From Antarctobacter heliothermus (GTDB lineage: Bacteria > Pseudomonadota > Alphaproteobacteria > Rhodobacterales > Rhodobacteraceae): a DNA stretch of 64,000 nt. Under the pieces are notes generated by a model. That model saw only the letters and a program-made list of their open reading frames with translations, did not search any database and was not told the DNA's origin. The stretch spans positions 1,054,001 through 1,118,000 of the forward strand of contig NZ_CP022540.1 in NCBI RefSeq assembly GCF_002237555.1, given 5' to 3'. Shown here piece by piece: positions 44,737 to 54,200 of the stretch. A program made the position numbers and the translations under genes. Position 1 is the stretch's first letter. Each line of letters begins with the position of its first letter.

Positions 44737-45573
44737 ATGAGTGGCGACAGCAATGTTGCGCCAGTCATCATCAAACGTAAGAAGATCATCGCGGCTGACG
44801 GGCATCATGGGGGCGCCTGGAAGGTGGCCTATGCCGACTTCGTGACCGCGATGATGGCCTTCTTTATGTTGATGTGGCTGCTGAACGCAACGACAGAAAA
44901 ACAACGCAAAGGTATTGCGGACTATTTTAGTCCGACCATTGCGATGGCGCGGGTCTCTGGCGGGGGCTCTGGGGCATTGGGCGGTGATTCCGTCTTTGCC
45001 GAGAATACCTTGCCGCGTGTGGGAACAGGGGCAACCAGCCTGAGACCACAGGCCGAACGCACCAAGGACGACGCTTTTGACTCGAAGGATCCATCAAACG
45101 GCGGACCTGAAACAGAAGAGTTCAAGCAGGTTGAGGAGCTCTTGATGGGTCGCGGCGGCGAAAGCATGGTCGCGGACGAACTTCTGGAGCATATCGTGAC
45201 AGAGGTGACGGATGAGGGGCTTGTGATCGAGTTCTTTGAGACAAGCCAGGCACGCCTGTTTGACGATTTTGCACAACCGACGCCGTTGCTTGAGGATCTG
45301 GCTTTGGTCCTTGCTCGAGCTTCAGACGTGGTGACCAATTCGGTTGCGATCGAGGCACATACCACAGGGTATCCTGTGGTCCTCGCGGATAATCCGGCCT
45401 GGAAAGTGTCGCGTGACAGGGCCGAGGTTTTTCGTGAGTTGGTGATTGATCGCGGGCTGGATGCGCAGCGAGTCCGGCGGGTAACAGCCTATGCAGATCG
45501 TGATCCCAAGGCGGAGAACACGATGGACCCCAGAAACAGCCGAATAGAAGTGATTTTCCTGCGGAGGAACTGA
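44737..45573 (+). CDS. motB: Flagellar stator protein MotB
   Basis: MotB anchors the stator to peptidoglycan and carries the proton path. The 278-residue protein has one membrane span with the essential aspartate D34 in YADFVTAMMAFFMLMWLL. The periplasmic OmpA-like domain is at the C terminus (SVAIEAHTTG, KVSRDRAEVFRELVIDRG, DPRNSRIEVIFLR). The region between, residues ~65-160, is linker and plug. ATG 44737 is preceded by AAGGTGGGAAAG; the GTG at 44728 is unlikely. Unusually, it is separated from motA by flgE, flgK, flgL and flgI. It is the first gene of the flagellar cluster. Confidence 0.94.
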   Translation: MSGDSNVAPVIIKRKKIIAADGHHGGAWKVAYADFVTAMMAFFMLMWLLNATTEKQRKGIADYFSPTIAMARVSGGGSGALGGDSVFAENTLPRVGTGATSLRPQAERTKDDAFDSKDPSNGGPETEEFKQVEELLMGRGGESMVADELLEHIVTEVTDEGLVIEFFETSQARLFDDFAQPTPLLEDLALVLARASDVVTNSVAIEAHTTGYPVVLADNPAWKVSRDRAEVFRELVIDRGLDAQRVRRVTAYADRDPKAENTMDPRNSRIEVIFLRRN

Positions 45574-45598
45574 TGCAGTTTTCGTAGGATTTTAGTTG

Positions 45599-45613
45599 TT
45601 AGGCCGGCGTTAA
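45599..45613 (+). promoter_or_regulatory. CtrA-box-like site upstream of flgE
   Basis: TTAG-N7-TTAA, one mismatch from the CtrA consensus TTAA-N7-TTAA, 58 bases before the flgE start. CtrA controls motility genes in several Rhodobacterales. A single-mismatch site of this kind can also arise by chance. Confidence 0.4.
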
Positions 45614-45670
45614 ACCCGCGCGTCTATCTGTTGTTCAAGAATTTGAGATCGACAGCAGAAAGGCTAGTCC

Positions 45671-46975
45671 ATGACAATCTCTTCTTCCCTCAACGCAGGC
45701 GTTGCGGGCCTTGCGGCCAATGCAACTCGGCTGGGAACCATTTCTGACAACATCGCAAACTCTGCGACCAAGGGGTATAAACGGGTCGAAGCCGATTTTA
45801 CTGCCATGGTCATGCAGGGGAATGGGGCGACCTACACCGCGGCTGGTGTTCGGTCGTCCACGCAACGCATGATAGACGAAAGCGGCGCATTGGTCGCCAC
45901 GAACAATGCCACGGATCTTGCTGTGCGAGGTCAGGGTTTTCTGCCGGTCGCCCAGGAATCGCAGGTTCTTGCCGGCAGCGGCGACCCGCAGATGTACCTG
46001 ACCACGACCGGCTCGTTCCGGGTCGATGCAGATGGCTATCTCAAGACCGACTCGGGTCTGATGCTGCTGGGGTGGAAAGCCAACGCCGATGGAACGGTCC
46101 CGACCAATGCGCGCGACAGCTCTGCTGGCCTGGAACCGGTGCAGATCGCGCTCAACCAGTATCTTAGCGAGCCGACCACGTCGATGACCTTAGGCCTGAA
46201 CCTTCCGGCGACAGAAACCTATTCAACAGCGTCTGGTGATCCGTTGACGCTGCCGGTTGAATACTATGACAATTTCGGGCGGTCGGAAAACTTGACCATG
46301 ACCTTTACGCCCACCATTCCGGCGTCGGGATCGTCAAATGAGTGGACTGTCGTCATCACGGATTCCGCCAGCGCAGGAGCTATCGTTGGCGAATATACCG
46401 TGACCTTTGATGGCACTCAGGCCTCTGGTGGTACGTTGGATACGGTTGTCGCCGGCGCCGTGGGCGGGGCCTATGACTCTGCCACCGGCACGGTGATCGT
46501 GACCACAGCGGGCGGCCCGATTGAAATCAACATCGGTCGTCCTGGGACCAATGACGGGCTGACCCAGCGATCTGACAAGTTCGCACCGCTGAATATTGCC
46601 AAAGACGGCTCTCCGGCGGGCAACATGACGTCGGTCGAGATTGACGAAAACGGTTTCGTTTATGCCTTCTTTGATACCGGCATCACCTCGATCATCTACC
46701 AGGTGCCGCTGGTCGATGTCCCCAACCCCAACGGAATGGTGGCACTGGATAAGCAGATTTACATGCCATCCCCGGAAAGCGGCAGCTTTTTCCTATGGGA
46801 CGCGGGTGACGGGCCAACAGGCGACGTTGTCAGTTTTGCGCGTGAGGAAAGTACCACAGATGTGGCGAGCGAACTCACCGATATGATCCAGACGCAGCGA
46901 GCGTATTCGTCGAACGCCAAGGTCATCCAGACCGTTGACGAAATGCTGCAGGAAACCACCAATATCAAGCGCTGA
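45671..46975 (+). CDS. flgE: Flagellar hook protein FlgE
   Basis: The hook subunit, 434 residues. It begins with the rod-hook N-terminal motif (NAGVAGLAANATRLGTISDN, NIANSATKGYKR), continues with a variable D1/D2 region rich in Thr, Gly and Ser, and ends with DMIQTQRAYSSNAKVIQTVD, the conserved C-terminal coiled segment. There is no cleaved signal peptide, as expected for type III export. flgD, the usual neighbour, is not in the window. It is 97 bases downstream of motB and 35 bases upstream of flgK. Confidence 0.95.
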   Translation: MTISSSLNAGVAGLAANATRLGTISDNIANSATKGYKRVEADFTAMVMQGNGATYTAAGVRSSTQRMIDESGALVATNNATDLAVRGQGFLPVAQESQVLAGSGDPQMYLTTTGSFRVDADGYLKTDSGLMLLGWKANADGTVPTNARDSSAGLEPVQIALNQYLSEPTTSMTLGLNLPATETYSTASGDPLTLPVEYYDNFGRSENLTMTFTPTIPASGSSNEWTVVITDSASAGAIVGEYTVTFDGTQASGGTLDTVVAGAVGGAYDSATGTVIVTTAGGPIEINIGRPGTNDGLTQRSDKFAPLNIAKDGSPAGNMTSVEIDENGFVYAFFDTGITSIIYQVPLVDVPNPNGMVALDKQIYMPSPESGSFFLWDAGDGPTGDVVSFAREESTTDVASELTDMIQTQRAYSSNAKVIQTVDEMLQETTNIKR

Positions 46976-47010
46976 CAGCGCCTTTGTCACTTCATAAAGG
47001 GGGTCGCTAG

Positions 47011-48459
47011 ATGTCTCTTTCAGGCGCGCTTTACAATGCCTTCAGTGGGCTCAATGCCAATTCTCGGGCTGCGGGCCTAGTGTCTACAAATATCTCTAAC
47101 GCTACGACAGAAGGCTATGGACGACGAACGCTTGAGCTCGTCCCTGGGGCCGTCGGCACCACCGGAGGTGTACGCATTTCGGGTACAATCCGCTTTTCGG
47201 ACCCGGTGCTGACCGGCGACCGGATGGTTGCGGACGCCTCTCTTGCCGATGCCACGACCCGATTTGATTTCGCCCGCCGGATCGAGGATCTGGTGGGCGA
47301 GTCCGGGGTTCCCGGTTCACTCACCGACCGGATCAACGTGTTCGAGAATGCGCTGTTGAACGCGGCGTCCAACCCTGCGTCGACCCAGCGGCTCGAGCTT
47401 GTATCATACAATGCGGATTCTTTGGCGCAGTCTCTCAACGCTCTGTCGGATGAGGTGCAGGCGGCCAGACAAACCGCAGACACCAGCATCGGCGCGCAGG
47501 TCGAAACCTTGAACAACGCGCTGTCGCGGCTGGACGCGCTCAATGACAATATCGTCGCGGCGCGGTCGACCGGAACGGATTCGGCCAGTTTATACGATGA
47601 GCGGCAGCGGGTGCTGGACAGTATCGCTGAAATTGTTCCATTGCGCGTGGTCGAACGTGACAAGGGCGACATTGCAGTATTTTCGCGCGGTGGGGCTGTT
47701 TTGCTTGATGGTTCGCCGGTCGAGATCGGGTTTGAGCCCAGTTATGGGATCGGCGCGGGCATGACGTTCAGCGGGGGTCAGCTCAACGGACTAACAATAA
47801 ACGGCACGCCGGTGGATCTTAACGGATCAGTGCTTTTTGCCGGGGGCAGCTTGGCTGCTCAGTTCCAAATCCGGGACGGGTCGGCGGTGGAATATCAGTC
47901 GCAACTCGACGGGATAGCCCGCGATCTGATCGAGCGGCTGGGGCCCGGTGGTCCGGACAGCACGTTGGGCGCGACCGATCCGGGCTTGTTCACCGATGGC
48001 GGACTGGCATTTCTTCCTGTGAACGAGGCCGGTATCGCGAGCCGAATTGAAATCAATAGTCTGGTAGCACCGGACAGCGGCGGCACTTGGCGGCTGCGCG
48101 ACGGCTTGGGCGCGGCGACACAAGGCGACGTAGGCGATGCGCGGCTTCTGCAAGGGATCAGTGATGCGCTTGGGGCCGCCACCGTGCCAAGTTCTTCAGG
48201 CTTGACCGCCATCTCGCGAAGCTTTGCCAACCACATCTCGGAATTCGCGTCGTCAGCGACGGGAGAGCGTGTGCGGGCAGAAGACGCGCAAACCTTTGTT
48301 TCGATCCAGAACGCCGCGCTCAGGGAGTTGGAGCTGTCCAAGGGAGTGGACACGGATCAGGAACTGCAACGCCTGATGCAGATCGAACAGCATTACACAG
48401 CCAACGCCAAGGTCATGTCGACGATCGACGGACTTTTTGACCAGCTGATGTCCATATAA
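47011..48459 (+). CDS. flgK: Flagellar hook-filament junction protein FlgK
   Basis: HAP1, 482 residues. The N terminus carries SLSGALYNAFSGLNANSRAA and NISNATTEGYGRR, the C terminus carries LMQIEQHYTANAKVMSTIDG, both family signatures. The variable middle region is shorter than in E. coli FlgK (546 residues). It is exported through the flagellar type III system and sits between the hook and FlgL. Gene order flgE-flgK-flgL is standard for roseobacters. It is 12 bases upstream of flgL. Confidence 0.94.
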   Translation: MSLSGALYNAFSGLNANSRAAGLVSTNISNATTEGYGRRTLELVPGAVGTTGGVRISGTIRFSDPVLTGDRMVADASLADATTRFDFARRIEDLVGESGVPGSLTDRINVFENALLNAASNPASTQRLELVSYNADSLAQSLNALSDEVQAARQTADTSIGAQVETLNNALSRLDALNDNIVAARSTGTDSASLYDERQRVLDSIAEIVPLRVVERDKGDIAVFSRGGAVLLDGSPVEIGFEPSYGIGAGMTFSGGQLNGLTINGTPVDLNGSVLFAGGSLAAQFQIRDGSAVEYQSQLDGIARDLIERLGPGGPDSTLGATDPGLFTDGGLAFLPVNEAGIASRIEINSLVAPDSGGTWRLRDGLGAATQGDVGDARLLQGISDALGAATVPSSSGLTAISRSFANHISEFASSATGERVRAEDAQTFVSIQNAALRELELSKGVDTDQELQRLMQIEQHYTANAKVMSTIDGLFDQLMSI

Positions 48460-48471
48460 GGAGAACCCGAC

Positions 48472-49470
48472 ATGGAAGTCATCGGAGACATGGCGCGCGC
48501 CCTGGTGTTGCGCACCAACCAGGTGCGCCTGCGTGAGGAAATGGATAAACTTGCGGTCGAGGTCTCGACCGGATTCGTCAGGGACGCGGGCAAACATCTG
48601 CATGGTGATTTGACCGGGCTGCAGTCGATCGACCGCGCTCTTTCGCGGATGGACACCTACCGGGTCAATACGACCGAGGCCAGCTTTCTCTCCGGGTCGA
48701 TGCAAACGGCACTTGATGAGATCCAAGGGAGGAGCGAAACGCTGTCGCAAACGCTCATTGCGGCAGAACTCACGCCAAACTCGGCCTTGCTAAGCACGAT
48801 GGCCGACGACGCGGAAAATGCACTTAGCCAAGTAATGAACGGTCTCAACCGCTCCGTTGCCGGGAGGTTTCTGTTTTCGGGAACTGCAACAGACCGGCAA
48901 GCCGTCCAAAGCGCCGATGCTCTACTGAACGATGTGCGGACGGCACTTGTCGGCCAGACCGATATGGCTGGCGTCGAGGCTGTGCTGGATACCTTCTTTG
49001 GCGCAGGCGGAACCTATGAAACAAATACTTATGAGGGGTCCAACACCGGTCTTGCGCCGCTGAAGCTTTCTGAAACAGAGAGCGCCAACCTGGATATCCG
49101 GGCAACTGACCCCGTTTTTCGTGAAGTATTGAAACCCATGGTTATGGCGGCGCTGGCAACGGATGGCACCTTGGGGTTCGATCAGGATCTGCAAATCGAA
49201 ATCCTGACCACCGCCGGGCGAGACCTGCTTGCCGCGCAGCAGGATTTTGTCGAGCTGCGCGCGGGCCTTGGGGCGCTGGAGGCGCGCGTCGAAGAGACAA
49301 CAGCCCGAAACTCGGCAGAATTCACGGCCACGAATATCGCCAGGCTCGATCTGGTGGGAACGGATCAATACTACACCGCGTCCCGCTACGAAAATATCCG
49401 GACTCAGCTGGAAAGCCTCTACGCCATCACGGCCAGATCCCAGCGACTTTCCCTTGCGGAGTATCTCTGA
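48472..49470 (+). CDS. flgL: Flagellar hook-filament junction protein FlgL
   Basis: HAP3, 332 residues, a flagellin-like protein at the hook-filament junction. The conserved ends are long helices: LRTNQVRLREEMDKLAVEVS near residue 12 and SRYENIRTQLESLYAITAR at the C terminus, with GLQSIDRAL and NRSVAGRFLFSGTATDRQAV between. It has diverged from classical FlgL in the middle. Its stop overlaps the flgI start (TGATG), so both are translated together. Confidence 0.9.
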   Translation: MEVIGDMARALVLRTNQVRLREEMDKLAVEVSTGFVRDAGKHLHGDLTGLQSIDRALSRMDTYRVNTTEASFLSGSMQTALDEIQGRSETLSQTLIAAELTPNSALLSTMADDAENALSQVMNGLNRSVAGRFLFSGTATDRQAVQSADALLNDVRTALVGQTDMAGVEAVLDTFFGAGGTYETNTYEGSNTGLAPLKLSETESANLDIRATDPVFREVLKPMVMAALATDGTLGFDQDLQIEILTTAGRDLLAAQQDFVELRAGLGALEARVEETTARNSAEFTATNIARLDLVGTDQYYTASRYENIRTQLESLYAITARSQRLSLAEYL

Positions 49471-50576
49471 TGTTCATTCGTTTCTTACTCTCGTTCTTTC
49501 TGGCGTTGGCATTTGGTATCCCGGCATCGGCTCAATCCGTCCGCATCAAGGATTTGGTCGAGGTTGATGGCGTGCGGTCGAACGACCTTGTCGGATATGG
49601 GCTAGTTGTTGGTTTGAACGGGACTGGAGACGGACTGCGAAATTCGCCCTTTACCGAAGAAATCATGTCGAACATCCTTGAACGGCTGGGCGTGAACGTC
49701 ACGGGCGAGCAGTTTCGCCCGCGCAATGTGGCGGCGGTCTTGGTGACCGGAAAGCTCCCTCCGTTTGCGCGGATCGGCAGCCAGATTGACATAACGGTCT
49801 CGGCCATCGGTGACGCCAAAAGCCTTTTGGGCGGCACACTAATCATGACTCCGCTGAATGCCGCGGATGGTCAGATTTACGCCGTAGCTCAGGGCACAAT
49901 CATTGCAGGCGGTGTCGAAGTCGAAGGTGAGGCAGCCCGGATCGTTCAAGGCGTCCCGACGGCAGGGGTCGTTCCCTCGGGGGCCCGGATCGAACGGGAG
50001 ATTGAATTTGATTTCACCCAATTGTCCACGCTGCGATTGGCACTCCGCGAGCCGGATTTCACAACCGCCGCGCGGATCGAAGATGTTATAAATCGCTCCA
50101 TCGGACGGCGGGCGGCGACAATGCTGGACGCGGGAACGATCAGTGTGGACCTGCAACGCGCCGGGGCCGGGTCGCCGGCTCGGGCGGTCGTGGCCATCGA
50201 AAACCTTGCGGTCGAACCACAGCGCCGCGCACGGGTCGTTGTCGACCAGCGATCAGGTACCATTGTGATGGGTTCTGACGTGCGAATTTCCCGCGTAGCG
50301 GTATCGCAGGGGAATCTGACACTTCGGATCGAAGAGGCGCCACTGGCGATCCAGCCTAACCCGTTCAGCGATGGGGATACTGTAGTGGTGCCGCGCACCG
50401 GTGCCCTGATTGAAGAAGAGCCGGGTATCGGCCTTGCCGAGGTTCCGACGGGCACAAATCTATCAGAGGTGATCGCCGGTCTAAACGCATTGGGGGTCAG
50501 CCCGCGGGATATGATCGACATTCTCAAGAGCATTAAGGCCGCCGGCGCATTGCATGCTGATTTTGTGGTGATGTAA
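49470..50576 (+). CDS. flgI: Flagellar P-ring protein FlgI
   Basis: The P-ring protein, which encircles the rod at the peptidoglycan layer. The 368-residue precursor has a Sec signal peptide (FLLSFFLALAFGIPASA-QS, cut near residue 21). The mature part starts VRIKDLVEVDGVRSNDLVGYGLVVGLNGTGD in the family pattern and ends with LNALGVSPRDMIDILKSIKAAGALHA. Its chaperone FlgA and the L-ring FlgH are encoded 9 kb away on the other strand. It is followed by motA. Confidence 0.96.
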   Translation: MFIRFLLSFFLALAFGIPASAQSVRIKDLVEVDGVRSNDLVGYGLVVGLNGTGDGLRNSPFTEEIMSNILERLGVNVTGEQFRPRNVAAVLVTGKLPPFARIGSQIDITVSAIGDAKSLLGGTLIMTPLNAADGQIYAVAQGTIIAGGVEVEGEAARIVQGVPTAGVVPSGARIEREIEFDFTQLSTLRLALREPDFTTAARIEDVINRSIGRRAATMLDAGTISVDLQRAGAGSPARAVVAIENLAVEPQRRARVVVDQRSGTIVMGSDVRISRVAVSQGNLTLRIEEAPLAIQPNPFSDGDTVVVPRTGALIEEEPGIGLAEVPTGTNLSEVIAGLNALGVSPRDMIDILKSIKAAGALHADFVVM

Positions 50577-50645
50577 CGGCGCTGAAGAGGCTTTCTTAAC
50601 GGCTGGCTGACAGGCTGGCGACGGCAACGGATCGGGAGAGCGTAT

Positions 50646-51515
50646 ATGCTCGGAATCATTGGTATCGTGGTGATCTTCGCCATGGTTTTCGGCGGCTACC
50701 TTGCCGCTGGCGGCAAGCTGGGGATCATCATCAAGGCGCTCCCGTTTGAGTTCATGATGATCGGGGGGGCCGCCACCGGCGCCTTTTTGATCAGCAATGA
50801 CGGCGCAACGGTGAAGCACACGCTCAAAGACGTGGCCAAGGTCTTCAAGGGCGCAAAATGGAAACCCGAAGACTATCGAGATTTGCTTTGCTTGCTCTTC
50901 GAACTGATCCGGTTGGCCCGGCAGAACCCGGTCGCCATTGAAGAGCACGTCGAATCGCCAAAGGAATCCAACATCTTCGGAAAGTACCCCAAGATACTGG
51001 CGGACAAATACGCCATTGAACTGATCTGCGACACGATGCGATCCGTTTCGATGAACTATGACGATCCGCACCAGGTGGAAGAGGTTCTGGACAAACGGCT
51101 TGACGGAATGCAGCATCACGCCCTGCACTCCAGTCACGCGCTGCAATCCATGGCAGACGCCCTGCCAGCTCTCGGAATCGTTGCGGCGGTTCTAGGCGTG
51201 ATCAAGACAATGGCGTCAATCGATCAGCCGCCCGAAGTATTGGGCAAGCTGATTGGTGGCGCGCTGGTTGGCACGTTTCTGGGCGTATTCCTAGCCTACG
51301 GGCTCGTCGGACCGTTTGCGACCAAGGTCAAGGCCGTCGCGGAAGAGGACCTTCAATTTTATCACCTGATCCGCGAAGTCCTGGTGGCCAATCTTCACAA
51401 CCATGCAACCAACATCTGCATCGAAGTTGGTCGTCAGAATACGCCGGACCACTTCCGACCAAGCTTTGAGGATCTTGAAGAGGCGTTGAAATCGGTCAAA
51501 CAGGAGGCCGCATGA
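50646..51515 (+). CDS. motA: Flagellar stator protein MotA
   Basis: The four-span stator subunit, 289 residues. Spans are near residues 2-20, 30-50, 170-195 and 203-225. PALGIVAAVLGVIKTM carries the conserved proline of the third span, and the large cytoplasmic loop between spans 2 and 3 includes the charged positions that contact FliG. The sequence is of the E. coli MotA (proton) type rather than PomA. It is about 70 bases downstream of flgI and overlaps the next gene by four bases (ATGA), so the unknown exported protein is coupled to motA. Confidence 0.95.
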   Translation: MLGIIGIVVIFAMVFGGYLAAGGKLGIIIKALPFEFMMIGGAATGAFLISNDGATVKHTLKDVAKVFKGAKWKPEDYRDLLCLLFELIRLARQNPVAIEEHVESPKESNIFGKYPKILADKYAIELICDTMRSVSMNYDDPHQVEEVLDKRLDGMQHHALHSSHALQSMADALPALGIVAAVLGVIKTMASIDQPPEVLGKLIGGALVGTFLGVFLAYGLVGPFATKVKAVAEEDLQFYHLIREVLVANLHNHATNICIEVGRQNTPDHFRPSFEDLEEALKSVKQEAA

Positions 51516-53785
51516 CCCGCTGGATTTTCTGGCTGCTGATTTTGCTCTTGCCGACCGTTACGGCGGCGCAAACCGTGACAGTGCGAAGCGGTGAACATGG
51601 GGAATTTACACGACTTGTCCTCGATGTTCCTGATGGAACTGACTGGGAACTGATACCTGATCAGGAGGCCGCGCGCGTTACGCTTTCATTGGGCTCTGGG
51701 CCGTACGAATTTGACACGTCGACAGTCTTCAACCGGATTGGAACTGAACGGATCGCCGGGTTAACGCCATCGGCGGATGGCCGAGGGCTAGATATAGGTT
51801 TGAGTTGTCAATGTGGTGCGGAAGCATTTGTATTAAGGGGAACCATGCTGGTGATCGACATTGCGCCATCTGATCCACTGGCGCAAATTGCTTCGTCCAG
51901 GGCCGTCTGGCGGGAATCCGAAACAACAGATCCTGTTCGGTCGCCTTTACTGCGTGAGTTTGCCCAAATCCGCTTCGGCGATGCCCCGCAGATCGGACCT
52001 CAATCGGAAGACGCGCGCCGTCTGCCCTATTTTGCGGACAGTGTGGCCGAGGATTTGGTCTCGTCCATCCTCAATTCCCGGGACGGGGGGCCGTCTGCGT
52101 CACGCGATCTTGGTAACCAACTCGCCGCGGACCTTGCCGTGGCGGCGACTCAGGGACTTTTGGATCCGGCTATCAGGTCTCCCGCTGCGCCCATACAGGT
52201 GGAGGATCGCCAACCCGACCCAGTGATTCCCGATGAGTTGTCAATTGACCCGGGTACTCTCGCAAGACGGCTTGCGGTAGGCCTGTCGGGTCTGGACCAC
52301 CAAGCTTTGCAAAATGGACGGATTTCGGTCGGCGGTGAAGTGTGTGTCCATGACCGTGATCTTGCGATTGGCTCCTGGTCCCAAGCAGATGACGATCCAA
52401 ACGTCATTCTGGCAGAAAGACGTGGCAAGGTTTTTGGAGAGTTTGATAGGATTGGGTCGAAATTTCTTCGGCAATATGCAACGTCGTTGCTGTACTATGG
52501 CTTTGGTGCCGAGGCACGCTCGGCACTTTCCCTGCAACCTGAAATGCAGGCCCCAACCCTTGTCGCGCTGTCGTATGTCGTCGATGGCGAACCGGACCCC
52601 ACTGGCCTCTTCGATGGGTTGGCCGGATGTGACGGCGCAGCTGCGCTTTGGTCGGTCTTGTCGCTGCCTCCGTCGCCCGACGCTCCTAAAATCTCTGCTG
52701 CCGCCATCCTGCGCAATTTTGAGACCTTGCCGAAACATCTGCGGTCACATTTGGGGCCCAAGTTGGTCGATCACTTGTCCCGATCTGGCTACTCTGACGT
52801 CGCAAAAGATGTGCTGCGCCGCTTGCAGCGAATGGAAGGTGAGGAAACCGACAGTATTGCCTTGGGAAAAGCGCAACTGGCTCTAAAAGAAGGACGACAT
52901 GGCGAGGCGGGAAAACGCCTACATGACCTTTCCGTTGCCGGCGGTCCTGAAGCGGCGAAGGCCGTTGCTGCGGCAATTGAACTTGCCGACGCGACGGACA
53001 CGCCGGTGCCAACGCGTATCGTCGAATTGTCCGATGCTTTTGCAACAGAATTGCGCAACACAGAAGATGGCCAGAAACTCTGGAAATCGCACGTGCGTTC
53101 GCTGTTGATAAACGGTGCGTTCGACGCTGCGTTTGCCGAATTCGACGCCCCGCACGGCATGCCGCCAGAGGTTGTCGCATTTATGCAGCAAGTTGCCCTG
53201 AAGTTCCTTGTCGAGAGAGCAGATGACCTGACCTTTCTGAAGCTGGCAACTCTGTCGCTTGCAGACGGTTTGCACCCTGATCAATCCGCGACCGGGATCA
53301 ATATCGCCGAGCGTTTCTTGTCCCTTGGCCTGCCTGACATCGCACTTGAACAGTTGGTCGTGACGACCGACGAGAACAATCTGCCAGAGTCCCGCACAGC
53401 CAGAGCGGCGGCGCTTCTCGCCCTTTCTCGCCCTGCAGAGGCCGAGATCATCTTGATTGGGCAACGCGGAGATCGGGTAGTGCGGTTGCGTGCCGAGGCG
53501 CGTCGCCAAATGGGCGACCATGTTTTTACCAAGGCCATATATGAGAGCATTGGTGATGGCCCCGCCGCTGTGGACGCCGCTTGGTTATCCGGTGACTGGG
53601 AGGATGTCGCCGAAAGCGACACTGCTCTAGCACCGGCAGCGGGCCTCATGCAAACTACGCCGGTTGCCTTTGATGCATCGGATTTGACCCTTTCCGCTGC
53701 AAATACCTTATCAGCGGCCAGCGCGCACTCTCGAGAGACACTTCGAGCGCTGCTGGATGCAACTTCTGTTCCAATTGAGGACTGA
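51512..53785 (+). CDS. Large exported motility-locus protein of unknown function
   Basis: A 757-residue protein with a signal peptide (FWLLILLLPTVTAAQ, cut near residue 19). Residues ~20-120 are beta-rich with FTRLVLDVPDGTDWELIPDQ and MLVIDIAPSD, a pattern like the AMIN domain found in peptidoglycan-associated proteins. The rest is mostly helical with repeated short helices, for example GKAQLALKEGRHGEAGKRLHD and NIAERFLSLGLPDIALEQL, resembling a TPR-like solenoid. No catalytic motif is visible. It overlaps motA by four bases, which points to a role with the stator in the periplasm. The MotF protein of Rhodobacter is one possible counterpart, but I could not establish homology. It is less GC-rich in codon use than the neighbours. 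Confidence 0.8.
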   Translation: MTRWIFWLLILLLPTVTAAQTVTVRSGEHGEFTRLVLDVPDGTDWELIPDQEAARVTLSLGSGPYEFDTSTVFNRIGTERIAGLTPSADGRGLDIGLSCQCGAEAFVLRGTMLVIDIAPSDPLAQIASSRAVWRESETTDPVRSPLLREFAQIRFGDAPQIGPQSEDARRLPYFADSVAEDLVSSILNSRDGGPSASRDLGNQLAADLAVAATQGLLDPAIRSPAAPIQVEDRQPDPVIPDELSIDPGTLARRLAVGLSGLDHQALQNGRISVGGEVCVHDRDLAIGSWSQADDDPNVILAERRGKVFGEFDRIGSKFLRQYATSLLYYGFGAEARSALSLQPEMQAPTLVALSYVVDGEPDPTGLFDGLAGCDGAAALWSVLSLPPSPDAPKISAAAILRNFETLPKHLRSHLGPKLVDHLSRSGYSDVAKDVLRRLQRMEGEETDSIALGKAQLALKEGRHGEAGKRLHDLSVAGGPEAAKAVAAAIELADATDTPVPTRIVELSDAFATELRNTEDGQKLWKSHVRSLLINGAFDAAFAEFDAPHGMPPEVVAFMQQVALKFLVERADDLTFLKLATLSLADGLHPDQSATGINIAERFLSLGLPDIALEQLVVTTDENNLPESRTARAAALLALSRPAEAEIILIGQRGDRVVRLRAEARRQMGDHVFTKAIYESIGDGPAAVDAAWLSGDWEDVAESDTALAPAAGLMQTTPVAFDASDLTLSAANTLSAASAHSRETLRALLDATSVPIED

Positions 53786-54200
53786 ATTTTCCTTACGGTT
53801 TCTAAACTGTTCTGGCCTACCCAAGAAGGTATGGAAGACTGAATAGGAAGGCCAAGAAATGGCGCAGTCCCACATTCGGCGGAATGCTGACGTGGTCAGG
53901 ATGGTTCAAACATCGGCACGGCTCGGAACAGGGATTCGGCACAACCCGCAGATCCGGGCGAGGTGCGAACCGAGGTCGACAAGCCCCGCCTTTGGTGTCG
54001 AGATCCTTGTTCTCTGCGCATCTGGTTTGTCTGCCACCCCTAAAATTTGCGTCAAATCAGGAGCGCTAGCAACCTGCCGCTCTCGTCAACGTGGAATGTA
54101 ACCCACTCGGCAATGAGGGAGAGAGAATAAGTATACCTCCTCCTATCATTGGTCGGCCAGCAAACCGCCGTCGTCCGGCGTGACAGCGAGAAAGCAGCCC
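53786..54200 (+). other. 415-bp gap between the exported protein and flhA
   Basis: No protein with recognised homology lies here. One frame, 53859-54101 (80 codons), starts with ATG behind GAAGG but has an arginine-, serine- and cysteine-rich sequence with no recognisable family, so I do not call it a gene. The region presumably carries the flhA promoter. I saw no clear CtrA, sigma-54 or sigma-28 promoter, and no terminator hairpin. Confidence 0.5.

Noticed and set aside
53859..54101. 80-codon frame between the exported protein and flhA
   Set aside because: It has an acceptable ribosome-binding site, but the product is rich in Arg, Ser and Cys with no recognisable family or domain. It is described only as part of the gap.
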